Shown: positions 32,135-44,196, counted from the stretch's first letter. The stretch: DNA of 64,000 nt from Pseudomonas ekonensis (GCF_019145435.1 NZ_JAHSTS010000001.1:510001-574000), one strand, 5' to 3'. The notes: generated from the letters alone by a model not told the origin. Made by a program: numbers and translations.

Positions 32135-33514
32135 TCAGTCCAGTAGAGAAAGGGTGACAGGCGTCAGGTGATTGTCCTCGACGCGCACGTGCAGTTCGCC
32201 TTCGCCGAGCCGGGCCTTGAGGCGCTGGCCAGTCTGCGTCTGCGCGGCGCTTCGGATCGCGTTGCCGCGCTCGTCCAGCAGGATGCTGTAGCCCCGGCCG
32301 AGCGTCGCCAGCGGGCTGACCACATGCAGGGTCTGCATCTGGCTGTGCAGTTGCTGGCGCCGGCTCTTCAGGCCTTCGCGCATGGCCCGGGGCAGGCGTT
32401 CGGCCAGGCTGTCCAGGCGTTGGCGCAGCAGGGCCAGTTGGCGGCCCGGATGCTGTCCGCCGAGGCGGGCCTCCAGGCGCAGCAGGCGTTCGCGGCGGGT
32501 GTTCAAATGGCGCTCGAAGGCCCGGCGCAGGCGCATGTCCAGGTCGTCCAGGCGCTGGGCTTGCTGACGCAGGCGTTCGCCGGGATGGCGCAGGCGGCGG
32601 GTCATGCCTTCCAGGCGCAGGCGGTCGCGCATCAGGCGGTCGCGCATGCGCATCACCAGGCGCCGGTGCAGGCTTTCGACCTGGCGGATCAGGTGGCTGG
32701 AATCCGGGGCGAGCAGTTCGGCGGCGGCGGAGGGCGTGGGTGCGCGCACGTCGGCCACGAAGTCGCTGATCGACACGTCGGTCTCATGGCCGACGGCGCT
32801 GACGATCGGCGTCACGCAGGCATCCACGGCGCGGGCCACGGCTTCTTCGTTGAAGCACCAGAGGTCTTCCAGCGAACCGCCGCCCCGGGCCAGGATCAAC
32901 GCATCGAAGCCGCGGGCGTCCGCCAGCTTCAGGGCGCGGACGATCTGCGCCGTGGCCTCGCGGCCCTGCACGGCGGTGGGGATCAGCGTCAGTTGCACCT
33001 GCGGTGCGCGGCGGCGGAACACGCTGATGATGTCGCGGATCACCGCGCCGGTCGGCGAACTGATGATGCCGATGCGCTGCGGGTGCGCCGGCAGCGGCAC
33101 TTTGCGTTCGGCGCTGAACAGGCCTTCGGCGCTGAGCTTTTCCTTCAGCGCGTCGAATGCCAGGCGCAAGGCACCGTCGCCGGCCGGCTCCACGGTATCG
33201 AGGATCAGCTGATAGTCGCCGCGGCCCTCGAACAGCGAGACCTTGCCGCGCACCTTGACCGCCAGGCCGTCCTTCAGCGCCTGGCGCACCCGCGCCGCGT
33301 TCTGGCGGAACAGCGCGCAGCGCACCTGGGCGCCGCTGTCCTTGAGGGTGAAATACACGTGGCCGGACGCCGGGCGGGCCAGGTTGGAGATTTCGCCTTC
33401 GACCCAGATGTTGCTGAACACGTCTTCGAGCAGCACGCGGGCGCGGCCGTTGAGCTGGGTGACGGTCAGGACTTCGCGGTCAAGGCCGAGCCTTGCAAAG
33501 GGATCTTTAATCAT
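32135..33514 (-). CDS. xseA: Exodeoxyribonuclease VII large subunit
   Basis: The large subunit of ExoVII, which degrades single-stranded DNA to oligonucleotides. The 459-residue protein has an N-terminal OB fold (VEGEISNLARPASGHVYFTLKD), a catalytic region with SVFRRRAPQVQLTLIP and GGGSLEDLWCFNEEAVARA, and an Arg/Gln/Leu-rich coiled coil (about 275-390) before the C-terminal segment LGRGYSILLDERGNAI. xseB is not adjacent. Confidence 0.95.
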   Translation of the reverse strand: MIKDPFARLGLDREVLTVTQLNGRARVLLEDVFSNIWVEGEISNLARPASGHVYFTLKDSGAQVRCALFRQNAARVRQALKDGLAVKVRGKVSLFEGRGDYQLILDTVEPAGDGALRLAFDALKEKLSAEGLFSAERKVPLPAHPQRIGIISSPTGAVIRDIISVFRRRAPQVQLTLIPTAVQGREATAQIVRALKLADARGFDALILARGGGSLEDLWCFNEEAVARAVDACVTPIVSAVGHETDVSISDFVADVRAPTPSAAAELLAPDSSHLIRQVESLHRRLVMRMRDRLMRDRLRLEGMTRRLRHPGERLRQQAQRLDDLDMRLRRAFERHLNTRRERLLRLEARLGGQHPGRQLALLRQRLDSLAERLPRAMREGLKSRRQQLHSQMQTLHVVSPLATLGRGYSILLDERGNAIRSAAQTQTGQRLKARLGEGELHVRVEDNHLTPVTLSLLD

Positions 33515-33594
33515 GGGGCGCAGTGTAAAGGCATTCGGTGGCGATTCTCCATGACTGCGCCCAATTCCCTTGTGGGGGCGATTGTTCTCGCCCG

Positions 33595-34515
33595 CTATGC
33601 GCTGCCCTCAATGACGTCATCGCCGGCAGGCCGGGCGGTGAAGGTTTCGATGAAACGTCGGATCAGCGGTTGCGGATCCTGCCGGCAGGCGAGGGCGACG
33701 GTGCTTCGGCAGCCGGGGTCGGCCAAGGGCAGGAAGCGCACGCCCGGCGGGGCGATGGCCTGCATCGACTCCGGCAGCAAGGCGATGCCGAACCCGCCCT
33801 GGATCAGTTGCAGTTGCGTGGTCTTGCGCGACATCACCCGTGCCGCTTTCGGGAAGAAACCGTGGCGCATGCACAGCTCCGCGCATAAATAGCTGAGCCC
33901 GCCGCGCTGCGGGTGCGGGATCGAGATGAACGGCTCGTCCTTCAAGTGCGCCAAGTCGATGGCCGCATCGTTCTTGACCAGCCGATGGGTGTCCGGCACC
34001 GCCAGCAGCAGGCGTTCGGTGAACAGCGGCAGCACCTGGACGCCTTCGCGCTGGCGCAGCACCGGCAGGCGCAGCAGGCCGACATCGAGACGGCCCTCGG
34101 CAAGCTCTTCGAGCTGCGCTTCGGAGGAAAGCTTGCCGATGTCCAGCGACACGCCGGGCAGTCGCTCGAGGAACACGCCGATGTCGTCCAGCAGCCGACC
34201 GCTGAGCGCCACGGTGCTGGAATGGCTCAGGCGCACCGTGCCGCGCCGGCCGGTGCCGACCTCGGTGGCCAGGGCGCTGGCCTTGTCCAGTTCGGCGAGC
34301 AGGTTGCGGGCCCGGGGCAGGAAGGCTTCGCCGGCCGCCGTGAGCCTGGGCTGGCGGGCGGTGCGTTCGAACAGCGGGGTGTGCAGGCGCTGCTCCATGT
34401 CCTTGATCTGCCGGCTCAGCGCGGACTGGGCGATGAACAGGCGCTCGGCGGCGGCGCTGAAGCTGCCGCAGTCGGCGATTTCCACGAAGTAGCGCAGTTG
34501 GCGGGTGGAGAGCAC
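33595..34515 (-). CDS. LysR-family transcriptional regulator
   Basis: A 306-residue LysR regulator with the N-terminal winged helix (LRYFVEIADCGSFSAAAERLFIAQSALSRQIKDME) and a C-terminal effector domain. The start is GTG ((M)LSTRQLRYF) with AAAAAGG eight bases upstream; a 39-codon longer reading has an unlike, Arg-rich N-terminus and is rejected. It is divergent from the TSUP permease, with 101 nt between, so it probably controls that gene. The inducer is unknown. Confidence 0.88.
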   Translation of the reverse strand: MLSTRQLRYFVEIADCGSFSAAAERLFIAQSALSRQIKDMEQRLHTPLFERTARQPRLTAAGEAFLPRARNLLAELDKASALATEVGTGRRGTVRLSHSSTVALSGRLLDDIGVFLERLPGVSLDIGKLSSEAQLEELAEGRLDVGLLRLPVLRQREGVQVLPLFTERLLLAVPDTHRLVKNDAAIDLAHLKDEPFISIPHPQRGGLSYLCAELCMRHGFFPKAARVMSRKTTQLQLIQGGFGIALLPESMQAIAPPGVRFLPLADPGCRSTVALACRQDPQPLIRRFIETFTARPAGDDVIEGSA

Positions 34516-34616
34516 GAGGTATGCCTTTTTGAGATGGCTGGGTGGCCCAGGCGATATTAGTCGCAAGGCTCGCCGATGGCTAAAGTCATTCCGGACTGAC
34601 ATGAGGAGGCGGACGG

Positions 34617-35384
34617 ATGAGCGTGGCGGCATTGTTGAACGAATGGTCGTGGGGTGTCGGGGGCTGGGCCGCCGTCGGCGCGGGGGTGGCGCTGGCGTAT
34701 GTGGTCTTCGGCATCGCCGGTTTCGGCACGGCGCTGGTGGCGGGGCCGATCCTGATCCTGTTCATGCCGCTGTCCAAGATCGTGCCGTTGCTGGTGCTGC
34801 TGGATTTCGTCGCCGCGTTCGGCAACCTGCTGCCGTCGCGGCGGGACGTGGCGAAACCGGAACTGCTGCGCCTGCTGCCGTGCATGGCGGTGGGGTGCAC
34901 GCTGGGGGTGATTTTCCTGCTCAACCTCAAGTCCGACCTGCTGTTGCTGATGATGGGGCTGTTCATCAGCGCGTATGCGGTCTACAGCCTGTGGGGCAAG
35001 GCTCGGCCGACGCGGCTGGCCGCCGGCTGGGCGCTGCCGATGGGCACGGTGGGCGGGCTGTTCGGCGCGCTGTTCGGCAGCGGCGGGTTTCTGTATGCGA
35101 TCTACCTCAACGGCAGGTTGCCCAAGGACGCGGCGCGGGCCACGCAGAGTGCGCTGATCAGTTGCAGCACGGTGGTGCGTTTGAGCCTGTTCGCCGTCGC
35201 CGGGGTGTATGCCGAGCTACCCTTGCTGATGCTCGCGCTGTGCCTGATGCCGGCCATGGCGCTGGGCTTGTGGTCCGGGCGGCGGCTGACCGCGCGCCTG
35301 TCCCGCGAGGCGTTCGTGCGGCTGGTGACCTGGCTGGTGCTGGCCAGCGGGATCGCGCTGATCGGGCGTTACCTGGGCACTTGA
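34617..35384 (+). CDS. TSUP-family (TauE/SafE, DUF81) membrane transporter
   Basis: A polytopic inner-membrane protein of 255 residues with about eight hydrophobic segments and the family features FGIAGFGTALVAGP and GTVGGLFGALFGSGG near the start of each half. TSUP proteins export or import small sulfonates, sulfite or other organic anions; the substrate here cannot be read from sequence. GAGGAGG precedes the ATG. The divergent LysR gene is the likely regulator. Confidence 0.85.
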   Translation: MSVAALLNEWSWGVGGWAAVGAGVALAYVVFGIAGFGTALVAGPILILFMPLSKIVPLLVLLDFVAAFGNLLPSRRDVAKPELLRLLPCMAVGCTLGVIFLLNLKSDLLLLMMGLFISAYAVYSLWGKARPTRLAAGWALPMGTVGGLFGALFGSGGFLYAIYLNGRLPKDAARATQSALISCSTVVRLSLFAVAGVYAELPLLMLALCLMPAMALGLWSGRRLTARLSREAFVRLVTWLVLASGIALIGRYLGT

Positions 35385-35424
35385 CCGGAGCGCGTCAGGG
35401 ATTAAGCTGCCGGCCTTCCGGGCC

Positions 35425-35493
35425 CCTTCGCGGGCAAGCCCGCTCCCGCAGGGTTCATGTGACCTGTGTGGGAGCGGGCTTGCCCGCGAAGGC
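35425..35493. repeat. REP doublet (REPIN)
   Basis: Two near-identical REP elements in inverted orientation: cttcgcgggcaagcccgctcccgc followed after about 17 nt by gtgggagcgggcttgcccgcgaag. The pair is almost perfectly symmetrical. Confidence 0.92.
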
Positions 35494-35520
35494 GTCAGCC
35501 GCCACACCGCAGGATTTTCC

Positions 35521-37654
<2,134 letters not shown>

Positions 37655-37676
37655 GCCTTCAAAATCGCTAAGCAAC

Positions 37677-37698
37677 CGGGGCTGTTCATTCAGCCCCG
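37677..37698 (+). terminator. Hairpin between guaB and guaA
   Basis: The stem cggggctg...cagccccg has loop ttcatt and is followed by a weak T-rich gagttgttt. It could be an attenuating terminator within the guaBA operon. Confidence 0.5.
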
Positions 37699-37750
37699 AG
37701 TTGTTTCTGAATCACGACTGTTACTGATTGACTTAAGACGAGACTGAATC

Positions 37751-39328
37751 ATGGCCCTCGATATTCACGCTCACCGCATCCTGATCCTCGACTTCGGTTC
37801 CCAGTACACCCAACTGATCGCCCGCCGCGTGCGCGAGATCGGCGTGTACTGCGAACTGCACCCGTTCGACATGGACGAAGATGCGATCCGCGAATTCGCC
37901 CCGAAGGGTGTCATCCTCGCCGGCGGCCCCGAGTCCGTGCACGTCGCCGACAGCCCTCGCTGCCCGCAGGCCGTGTTCGACCTGGGCGTGCCGGTCTTCG
38001 GCATCTGCTACGGCATGCAGACCATGGCCGAGCAGCTGGGCGGCAAGGTCGAAGGCTCCGAGCTGCGTGAGTTCGGCTACGCCCGTGTCGATGTGGTCGG
38101 CAAGAGCCGCCTGCTCGACGGCATCGAAGACCACATCGACGCCGACGGCCTGTTCGGCCTCGACGTGTGGATGAGCCACGGCGACAAGGTCACCAAGATG
38201 CCGGAAGACTTCCACATCCTGGCCAGCACCCCGAGCTGCCCGATCGCCGGCATGTTCAACGACGAGCGCGCCTACTACGGCGTGCAGTTCCACCCGGAAG
38301 TGACCCACACCAAGCAGGGCGGCCGCATCCTGTCGCGCTTCGTCCTCGACATCTGCGGTTGCGAAGCCCTGTGGACGCCGTCGAAGATCGCCGAAGACGC
38401 CATCGCCAACATCCGTGCCCAGGTCGGCACCGACAACGTGCTGCTGGGCCTGTCCGGCGGCGTCGATTCCTCGGTGGTCGCGGCGCTGCTGCACAAGGCC
38501 ATCGGCGACCAGCTGACCTGCGTGTTCGTCGACAACGGCCTGCTGCGCCTGCACGAAGGCGACCAGGTGATGGCCATGTTCGCCGAGAACATGGGCGTCA
38601 AGGTGATCCGCGCCAACGCCGAAGACCAGTTCCTGAACAACCTGGCCGGCGAAGCCGACCCTGAGAAGAAGCGCAAGATCATCGGCCGCACCTTCATCGA
38701 CGTGTTCGATGCCGAGTCCTGCAAGCTGAACAACATCAAGTACCTCGCCCAGGGCACCATCTACCCGGACGTGATCGAGTCGGCCGGCGCCAAGAGCGGC
38801 AAGGCCCACGTGATCAAGTCGCACCACAACGTGGGCGGCCTGCCGGAAGAGATGAACCTGAAGCTGGTCGAGCCGCTGCGCGAGCTGTTCAAGGACGAAG
38901 TCCGCCGTCTGGGCCTGGAGCTGGGCCTGCCGTACGACATGGTCTACCGTCACCCGTTCCCGGGCCCGGGCCTGGGCGTGCGCATCCTCGGCGAAGTGAA
39001 GAAGGAATACGCGGACCTGCTGCGCCGCGCCGACCACATCTTCATCGAAGAGCTGCGCAAGGCCGACTGGTACCACAAGGTCAGCCAGGCGTTCGTGGTG
39101 TTCCAGCCGGTGAAATCGGTGGGCGTGGTCGGCGACGGCCGTCGTTACGCGTGGGTCGTGGCCCTGCGTGCCGTCGAGACCATCGACTTCATGACCGCCC
39201 GTTGGGCGCACCTGCCGTACGAACTGCTGGAAACCGTTTCCGGCCGCATCATCAATGAGATCGAAGGCATCTCCCGCGTCACCTACGACGTGTCGAGCAA
39301 GCCGCCGGCGACCATTGAGTGGGAGTGA
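37751..39328 (+). CDS. guaA: GMP synthase (glutamine-hydrolysing)
   Basis: Aminates XMP to GMP using glutamine ammonia. The 525-residue protein has an N-terminal class I glutamine amidotransferase with catalytic C86 (FGICYGMQ) and the His-Glu pair in [10 protein letters not shown], then the ATP-pyrophosphatase P-loop [15 protein letters not shown] and a C-terminal dimerisation domain ending PPATIEWE. Confidence 0.97.
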   Translation: MALDIHAHRILILDFGSQYTQLIARRVREIGVYCELHPFDMDEDAIREFAPKGVILAGGPESVHVADSPRCPQAVFDLGVPVFGICYGMQTMAEQLGGKVEGSELREFGYARVDVVGKSRLLDGIEDHIDADGLFGLDVWMSHGDKVTKMPEDFHILASTPSCPIAGMFNDERAYYGVQFHPEVTHTKQGGRILSRFVLDICGCEALWTPSKIAEDAIANIRAQVGTDNVLLGLSGGVDSSVVAALLHKAIGDQLTCVFVDNGLLRLHEGDQVMAMFAENMGVKVIRANAEDQFLNNLAGEADPEKKRKIIGRTFIDVFDAESCKLNNIKYLAQGTIYPDVIESAGAKSGKAHVIKSHHNVGGLPEEMNLKLVEPLRELFKDEVRRLGLELGLPYDMVYRHPFPGPGLGVRILGEVKKEYADLLRRADHIFIEELRKADWYHKVSQAFVVFQPVKSVGVVGDGRRYAWVVALRAVETIDFMTARWAHLPYELLETVSGRIINEIEGISRVTYDVSSKPPATIEWE

Positions 39329-39373
39329 TCCCGGCCGGCCCCGTCACGGCGGGGCCGATCCTGTGACACCCGA

Positions 39374-39403
39374 AGCCCCCGGTCGCAAGACCGGGGGCTT
39401 TTT
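39374..39403. terminator. Terminator between guaA and the toxin-like gene
   Basis: The stem agcccccggtc...gaccgggggct with a gcaa loop is followed by TTTTT. It ends guaA; the minus-strand gene converges on it. Confidence 0.92.
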
Positions 39404-39425
39404 GCATCCGCCGGCGGGCAAAGGC

Positions 39426-42400
39426 TCAGCGCGGCAAGCGGCCTTCGAGGTTCATGCCCATTTCGCTCAAGGCCCAGGACATTTCCTCAAGGCTGGCGAA
39501 ATGCATCTGCTCGAGGCCGACCCATCCGGGGCGATGGATCCGGTAGGTGCCGTCCGCAGGCCGCTCGAGCGGCGTGCGCACGATCTGCCCGTCCCGGCTG
39601 CGGTGGATCAATGTCACGGCGTCTTCGGCCTTCTCGAAGGTGAACATGCCGCGCCGCATCAGGATCCGCTCAAGATCCGCAGGCGTTCTTGCGACCGGAG
39701 GCTGCGCCAGCTTCAGGCTCAGGTCGGCATACAGCATGTCGAATTCGCCTTGCTGGAGAGCCTCTTGGTGCATATAGCCTTTGCCTGTCCGGATGCCTTG
39801 GTCGATCTCGACGGTCGTTGCCTCTCCGAGCGGCACCTCCTCGATGCGCAGGCCGATGCCGCCCTGCAATTCACTGATGCCGGCCACGCCCCGGAAGGTA
39901 TTGGTGTTTTCCTGACCGGTGAGGACCACCCATTTCCCTGCGCCGTTGAGCGATTGATCGGCTTGCATGACTGTGTGGGTGAGGTAGTTCTTGATGGCCT
40001 GTTCCTGCCTGTCCGTAAAGGACGCATCGGGGTAGCGGTAGCTGGCCAGGCAATCGGTCGCCTGCACCCGGATCTCGTTGAGGCGTGCGGCCTTGACCGT
40101 TTCAAGCAGGGTGTGCACGCCCGACGGATCGCTTTGCAGCTGCCGCAGGGCCCGCTCCAGGTCGCCGGACATCTCCCCGGTGCGGAAAAACGCATTCAGG
40201 TCGGTTTGGCTGAAGTCGTTGAGCAGGCGGTGGACGTACAGGGTTCTGACCCCTTGCCGCGCCAGGTTCGGCATGTTTTCGATGAGAAAACGCAGGCTGG
40301 CGATGCGATCCTGGCTCTCGCCCACGACCAGGCCGGGCGCCGAGGCGAACACCTTGTCGATCAGGTCTGCGGCGGTGGTCGTCGGTGTGAGGGCAGGAAC
40401 CGGAGGACGGGCGGGCAAGGAGGAGAAAAGGTTCTTGCGAGCAAAGAAGCGAAGGACGTCCCCTGACAACTTGCGTCGCAGGGCCGCAACGTGTTCGTCG
40501 TAAGGGGTGATCCCCTTCATCGTGCCGTCGGGCAACCTCATGATTTTGATGTGCGTCTCCCGTTCGCCCAGGGCCAGTTTCCTGAGGCTGTAGCGGGGGG
40601 GCGAGTCGTAGCCGGTGACCGGCAGGCGCAGCGGTGGCGGCGATGGCGGGGCGGGCGCCGGGGCAGTCCGGGACATGCCCTTGAGGTTGTTGCCTCCGCC
40701 CTTCAGGCCGCCACCCGGCGCCAGTTCCCATTCGCCTTGGGCGTTCAGGCGCACCGGCACGGTGCCGGAAAAGGCGTTCGGGCGGGCAGGGTCGACGATG
40801 GCCCAGGTGCCGGGGCCGTTGGCGTCGGGTTCGAAGCGCACGTAATAGGCATCGCCGTCGAGGCTGATGGCCGTCGCGGGGTTGCCGTCGAGCCGGTAGA
40901 TGCCCTGGAACCTTCCGGGCCCGGCGTCCGGCATTTTTCCTTCGAGCACTTCGTTGGCCTGCCAGCGTAACAGTTTGCCCTGGGGCAGTTCCGCCGGGGG
41001 CGGCGCAGCGGTCTCCGGCGGCAGTGGCCACCCCATTGGCCGCAGACCTCTCTCCATCAAGGCCTGCTTGAGTTCATCGCAATCGTCGGCCGTGATGAAG
41101 TCGTACTCGGGCCGCATCGGCACCTGCAGACTGATCCTGCCGCCGGGCGTCATCCGCACGACGCTGTCCGCCATCTGCTGTGCCTCGTTGCGGTAGACCA
41201 CCAGGATGCTGTTGCGGTAACGCTGAAAGGTGAACATGCCGGGTTCCGGCAACAGGGCCCGCAGCTCCTGCGGTGTGCGGTAGGCCCATGGCGTCGGCAT
41301 CTGCACACGCCAGGTGCCCTGGATCCGGGCCTGCACGGCATCCAGGTCGCCTCCGCCCTGCGGCTCGTCGACCGGGGAGCCGGGGTAGTCGTAGTATTCG
41401 ACGACCACCCCGGGGTCGGCGCCGATGGGCGCCTCAAGGCCTGGCGGCACGTCGTCGAAACGCAGGCTCAGGGCGTCGGCCTGTTCAGTGATGCCTTGGT
41501 GGCCCCTGAAAGTGGTCATGTGTTCCCGGTTCACCAACGCCACCCATCTGGCCGGGCCTTTGATGGCTTCGTTGAAGCGGATGACCTGGCCGGCGAAGAA
41601 ACTTCTGGTCATCGGCAGGCCCGGCTCCGAGCCGAACGCGGAGCGGTTGACGTGGTAGGTGGTGGACAGGTCGAGCGCCTGCACCCGGATCTTTGCGGCA
41701 TTGGCGGCCCTCACCACCCGGGTGAGCGTGAACCGGCCATCGGGATCGTTGCCGGACATGAAGTCGAGCTTGCGCAGGTACTCTTCCAGTTCGGCAGGCA
41801 TTTGGCCGGTGAGGGCGAACGTGTCCAGTTCCGACTGGTTGACGTTGGCCAGCAGTTGCTGCACGTAGAGTGTCTTCACGCCCCGGCCGGCGAGGGCGGG
41901 CATGTTTTCGATCAGGAACTGCTTGCTGCCGATGCCGCCTTGCGTTTCGCCGATGACCAGCCCCGGCTTTTGCGCGAAGGCGGCGTCGAGCAGGTCGTCC
42001 GGTGAATCGAGGGCCGCCGCCGTGGCGACGGGCAGGCGCGGCGTGACGGGGTTGGCCGCATACCAGGCGCGGGCATCGCTGATCAGATTGTCGCGCGCGG
42101 TTTCCTGGCTCAGCTCGAAGCGGCTCAGTGCGCGCGTCCGGCCGAAGGCGTCGGTGACCGGCCTGACATCGTCCGCGCCGCCCAGGGCCCAGGCGCGCAT
42201 GTCCGGGGCGTCGATTTCGGGCACCTGCGTGCCGGGCAGTTGTGCCCATTGCTGCGCGGCTGAAGTGCTGGCGTGCGGCACGTCCATGCCGCCCTTGAGC
42301 CCGAGCCGGGGAAGGGGTTCCCACTGGCCGGCGGCGTTCAGGCGTACGGGAATCGAACGGACGAAGGCATTCGGCCGGGCGGGGTCGATGATGGCCCAGT

Positions 42401-44012
42401 GGCCGGTGCCGTTCGCGGAGGTTTCATAGCGCACGTAGTAACTGCCGTCGCCGAGGCGGATGGCCCATGACGGGTCGGACGGCAGGCTGTGGATGCCCTG
42501 GAAGCGGCCCGGTTCGCGGCTCAGCGTCGTGTCGTCGAGGGTAAGGCCGGTTCGGTAGGACGCCGGGATTCCGGACTCAGGCCGTGGAGGCTCGACGGCT
42601 TGGGCATCCGCCGTAGGGGGTGATGGCTTGAGTGTGGCGGACGGCTGCGTTGCGTTTTTCAGCTCCGCCGTTTCGCTGGCCTCCGCCGCTTCGACGGCGG
42701 GGCCGACCTCCTCCAAGGAGCCGGGGCCGCCGAGGGTCAACACGTTCAGCAGCAGGTCGATGCCGGCGAGCACCGCCCCCAGAATGCCGGCCTTGCGCTC
42801 TTCGGGGGTTCTGCCGTTGACCGCCTGATCGATGTTCAGCCCCATGTCGGCGATGCTCGCCCCGATCAACGGCAATGCGACCGGCCAGCCGACGACGGCC
42901 ATCGGGGCGAAGACTTTCATGCCGGCGCTGAGGTAGCCGATCCAGAGCTTTTTGCGCAGGTCGCCGTTGGACACCAGCGTCAGCTCGGCCTCGATGAACA
43001 GGGCGTCGCGGGCCGACGCCTGCAGCCAGGTGAAGGCGTCGCCGCCGATGGCGGTGTCGTTCTGGTTGATCAGGTGGTGGTCGTACCGGCCCCAACTGCT
43101 GACCAGGCGGTTCATCAGATCGGTGATGTCGTCGCTGATCTGTTGGCGGTCGGCGAGGGAGAAGTGCGTCATGAACGCCTGTCGGTCCTGCGGTTTGTTC
43201 ATCCGCAGCAACATCCAGAAGTGCATGTCGGTGGCGGTTTCCAGCACGGTGAAGGCGTTGGCCTCGCCGGGCAGGTAAACGATTTGCCGCCCCTTGGGCG
43301 CGACGAAACGCAGGATGTCGGTGGCGGTGAACCCGGCGACATCCAGCGTCCGGACAGTGCCCGTCGTGGCCTGCGCCGACCGCAGCCAATCCAGCGTGAC
43401 CGGCCAGGTGAGCGGGCCGAGCGCGGCATGTGTGACGAAGCGGAAATCTTCGTCGCTCAGTTGGCGCTTGTCCCGGGCCTGCACGGCCTTGAGCAGAAAG
43501 TTGCATTTGGCCAGGATGCGGAAATCGTCGCCTGAGCGCTGCCAGAACGCGGTCAGCCGTTCCTTGTACAGTGCGCTGAAATCGATGCTCCAGAAGTCCT
43601 TCAGCACTTCGTCGCCGTGCAGGCGGACTTCGTTGGTTTCATTGAAGGTGCCGGCGGCGGGGCCTGCGGTATAGAAGCCTGCGTACACGTCGAGCAGGTC
43701 GGCGTTGTCCTGGTCGGCGACGCGAAAGCGCTGGATCACCAGTTGGGTGAGGGTCAGCGTCGAGGTCGGCGTGGCATTGACGTGTTCCCAGCCGGTGAAG
43801 GCCCGGCCATTGCTTTGGGCCGCATCGAAGCGGTGGAAATACACCCGATCCGGGTCGAGGCCGGTGATGCCGTGCTTTTTCAGCAGGTCGCCGGCCACTT
43901 CGCGAGCGGTGTCGTGCAGGCTCGGGCAATCGGTGATGACGCGGCTGGCGATGGCCTTGAGCGTGGCCTTGTCGGCGGCGTTGGGCAGCGGGCGGTCGTT
44001 GTCTGGAATCAT
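39426..44012 (-). CDS. Very large dermonecrotic-toxin-like protein (DUF6543 type) with duplicated C-terminal modules
   Basis: A 1528-residue protein with no signal peptide. Residues about 1-430 resemble the N-terminal region of large Pseudomonas dermonecrotic-toxin-like proteins, with strongly hydrophobic stretches at about 365-395 and 408-428 that could insert in a membrane. A Pro/Ala-rich linker follows (430-490). Then comes a unit of about 490 residues repeated twice (501-990 and 1032-1520). Each unit has a PGRFQGI...LKGG segment, then a domain opening GLVIGET or GLVVGES followed by LIENMP, and ends in a GMFTF segment. From memory these central domains resemble the TIKI/ChaN/EreA-like fold seen in the C2 part of Pasteurella toxin. 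No secretion genes or immunity gene are adjacent. The toxin role is inferred from family likeness only. Confidence 0.75.
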   Translation of the reverse strand: MIPDNDRPLPNAADKATLKAIASRVITDCPSLHDTAREVAGDLLKKHGITGLDPDRVYFHRFDAAQSNGRAFTGWEHVNATPTSTLTLTQLVIQRFRVADQDNADLLDVYAGFYTAGPAAGTFNETNEVRLHGDEVLKDFWSIDFSALYKERLTAFWQRSGDDFRILAKCNFLLKAVQARDKRQLSDEDFRFVTHAALGPLTWPVTLDWLRSAQATTGTVRTLDVAGFTATDILRFVAPKGRQIVYLPGEANAFTVLETATDMHFWMLLRMNKPQDRQAFMTHFSLADRQQISDDITDLMNRLVSSWGRYDHHLINQNDTAIGGDAFTWLQASARDALFIEAELTLVSNGDLRKKLWIGYLSAGMKVFAPMAVVGWPVALPLIGASIADMGLNIDQAVNGRTPEERKAGILGAVLAGIDLLLNVLTLGGPGSLEEVGPAVEAAEASETAELKNATQPSATLKPSPPTADAQAVEPPRPESGIPASYRTGLTLDDTTLSREPGRFQGIHSLPSDPSWAIRLGDGSYYVRYETSANGTGHWAIIDPARPNAFVRSIPVRLNAAGQWEPLPRLGLKGGMDVPHASTSAAQQWAQLPGTQVPEIDAPDMRAWALGGADDVRPVTDAFGRTRALSRFELSQETARDNLISDARAWYAANPVTPRLPVATAAALDSPDDLLDAAFAQKPGLVIGETQGGIGSKQFLIENMPALAGRGVKTLYVQQLLANVNQSELDTFALTGQMPAELEEYLRKLDFMSGNDPDGRFTLTRVVRAANAAKIRVQALDLSTTYHVNRSAFGSEPGLPMTRSFFAGQVIRFNEAIKGPARWVALVNREHMTTFRGHQGITEQADALSLRFDDVPPGLEAPIGADPGVVVEYYDYPGSPVDEPQGGGDLDAVQARIQGTWRVQMPTPWAYRTPQELRALLPEPGMFTFQRYRNSILVVYRNEAQQMADSVVRMTPGGRISLQVPMRPEYDFITADDCDELKQALMERGLRPMGWPLPPETAAPPPAELPQGKLLRWQANEVLEGKMPDAGPGRFQGIYRLDGNPATAISLDGDAYYVRFEPDANGPGTWAIVDPARPNAFSGTVPVRLNAQGEWELAPGGGLKGGGNNLKGMSRTAPAPAPPSPPPLRLPVTGYDSPPRYSLRKLALGERETHIKIMRLPDGTMKGITPYDEHVAALRRKLSGDVLRFFARKNLFSSLPARPPVPALTPTTTAADLIDKVFASAPGLVVGESQDRIASLRFLIENMPNLARQGVRTLYVHRLLNDFSQTDLNAFFRTGEMSGDLERALRQLQSDPSGVHTLLETVKAARLNEIRVQATDCLASYRYPDASFTDRQEQAIKNYLTHTVMQADQSLNGAGKWVVLTGQENTNTFRGVAGISELQGGIGLRIEEVPLGEATTVEIDQGIRTGKGYMHQEALQQGEFDMLYADLSLKLAQPPVARTPADLERILMRRGMFTFEKAEDAVTLIHRSRDGQIVRTPLERPADGTYRIHRPGWVGLEQMHFASLEEMSWALSEMGMNLEGRLPR
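39453..40919 (-). repeat. Toxin internal repeat unit B (residues ~1032-1520)
   Basis: Second copy. It starts PGRFQGIYRL, contains TWAIVDPARPNAFSGTVPVR, the domain with GESQ (1231-1234), FLIENMPNLARQGVRTLYV and QENTNTFRG (N1369 where unit A has H831), and ends with GMFTFEKAEDAVT. It has an extra Pro-rich insertion after LKGG (about 1107-1135). Confidence 0.8.
41043..42512 (-). repeat. Toxin internal repeat unit A (residues ~501-990)
   Basis: First copy of the duplicated module. It starts PGRFQGIHSL, contains HWAIIDPARPNAFVRSIPVR, the domain with GETQ (688-691), FLIENMPALAGRGVKTLYV and REHMTTFRG (H831), and ends with GMFTFQRYRNSIL and a short acidic tail domain. Confidence 0.8.
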
Positions 44013-44196
44013 GCTCTCTCACTCCTTGAGATAAGGGCCGGGAGCATGACCCGTCCGTGCGGAGCTGGTGCGGTACATAGTTATCGCTTTGCCGCTGCGG
44101 CCCCACGTCGCCCTTACCGTTTGCCAGTTGCGGGTGTATCGTATTCGCCTTTTGCGGGCCCGGTGCCCGCCGTCGATCCGTGAGGTAGCCCAGTTC

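Noticed and set aside
39426..44012. Tc-toxin, Rhs or type VI effector locus
   Set aside because: No YD repeats, VgrG, PAAR, chaperone or immunity gene adjacent; likeness is to dermonecrotic-toxin-type proteins instead.
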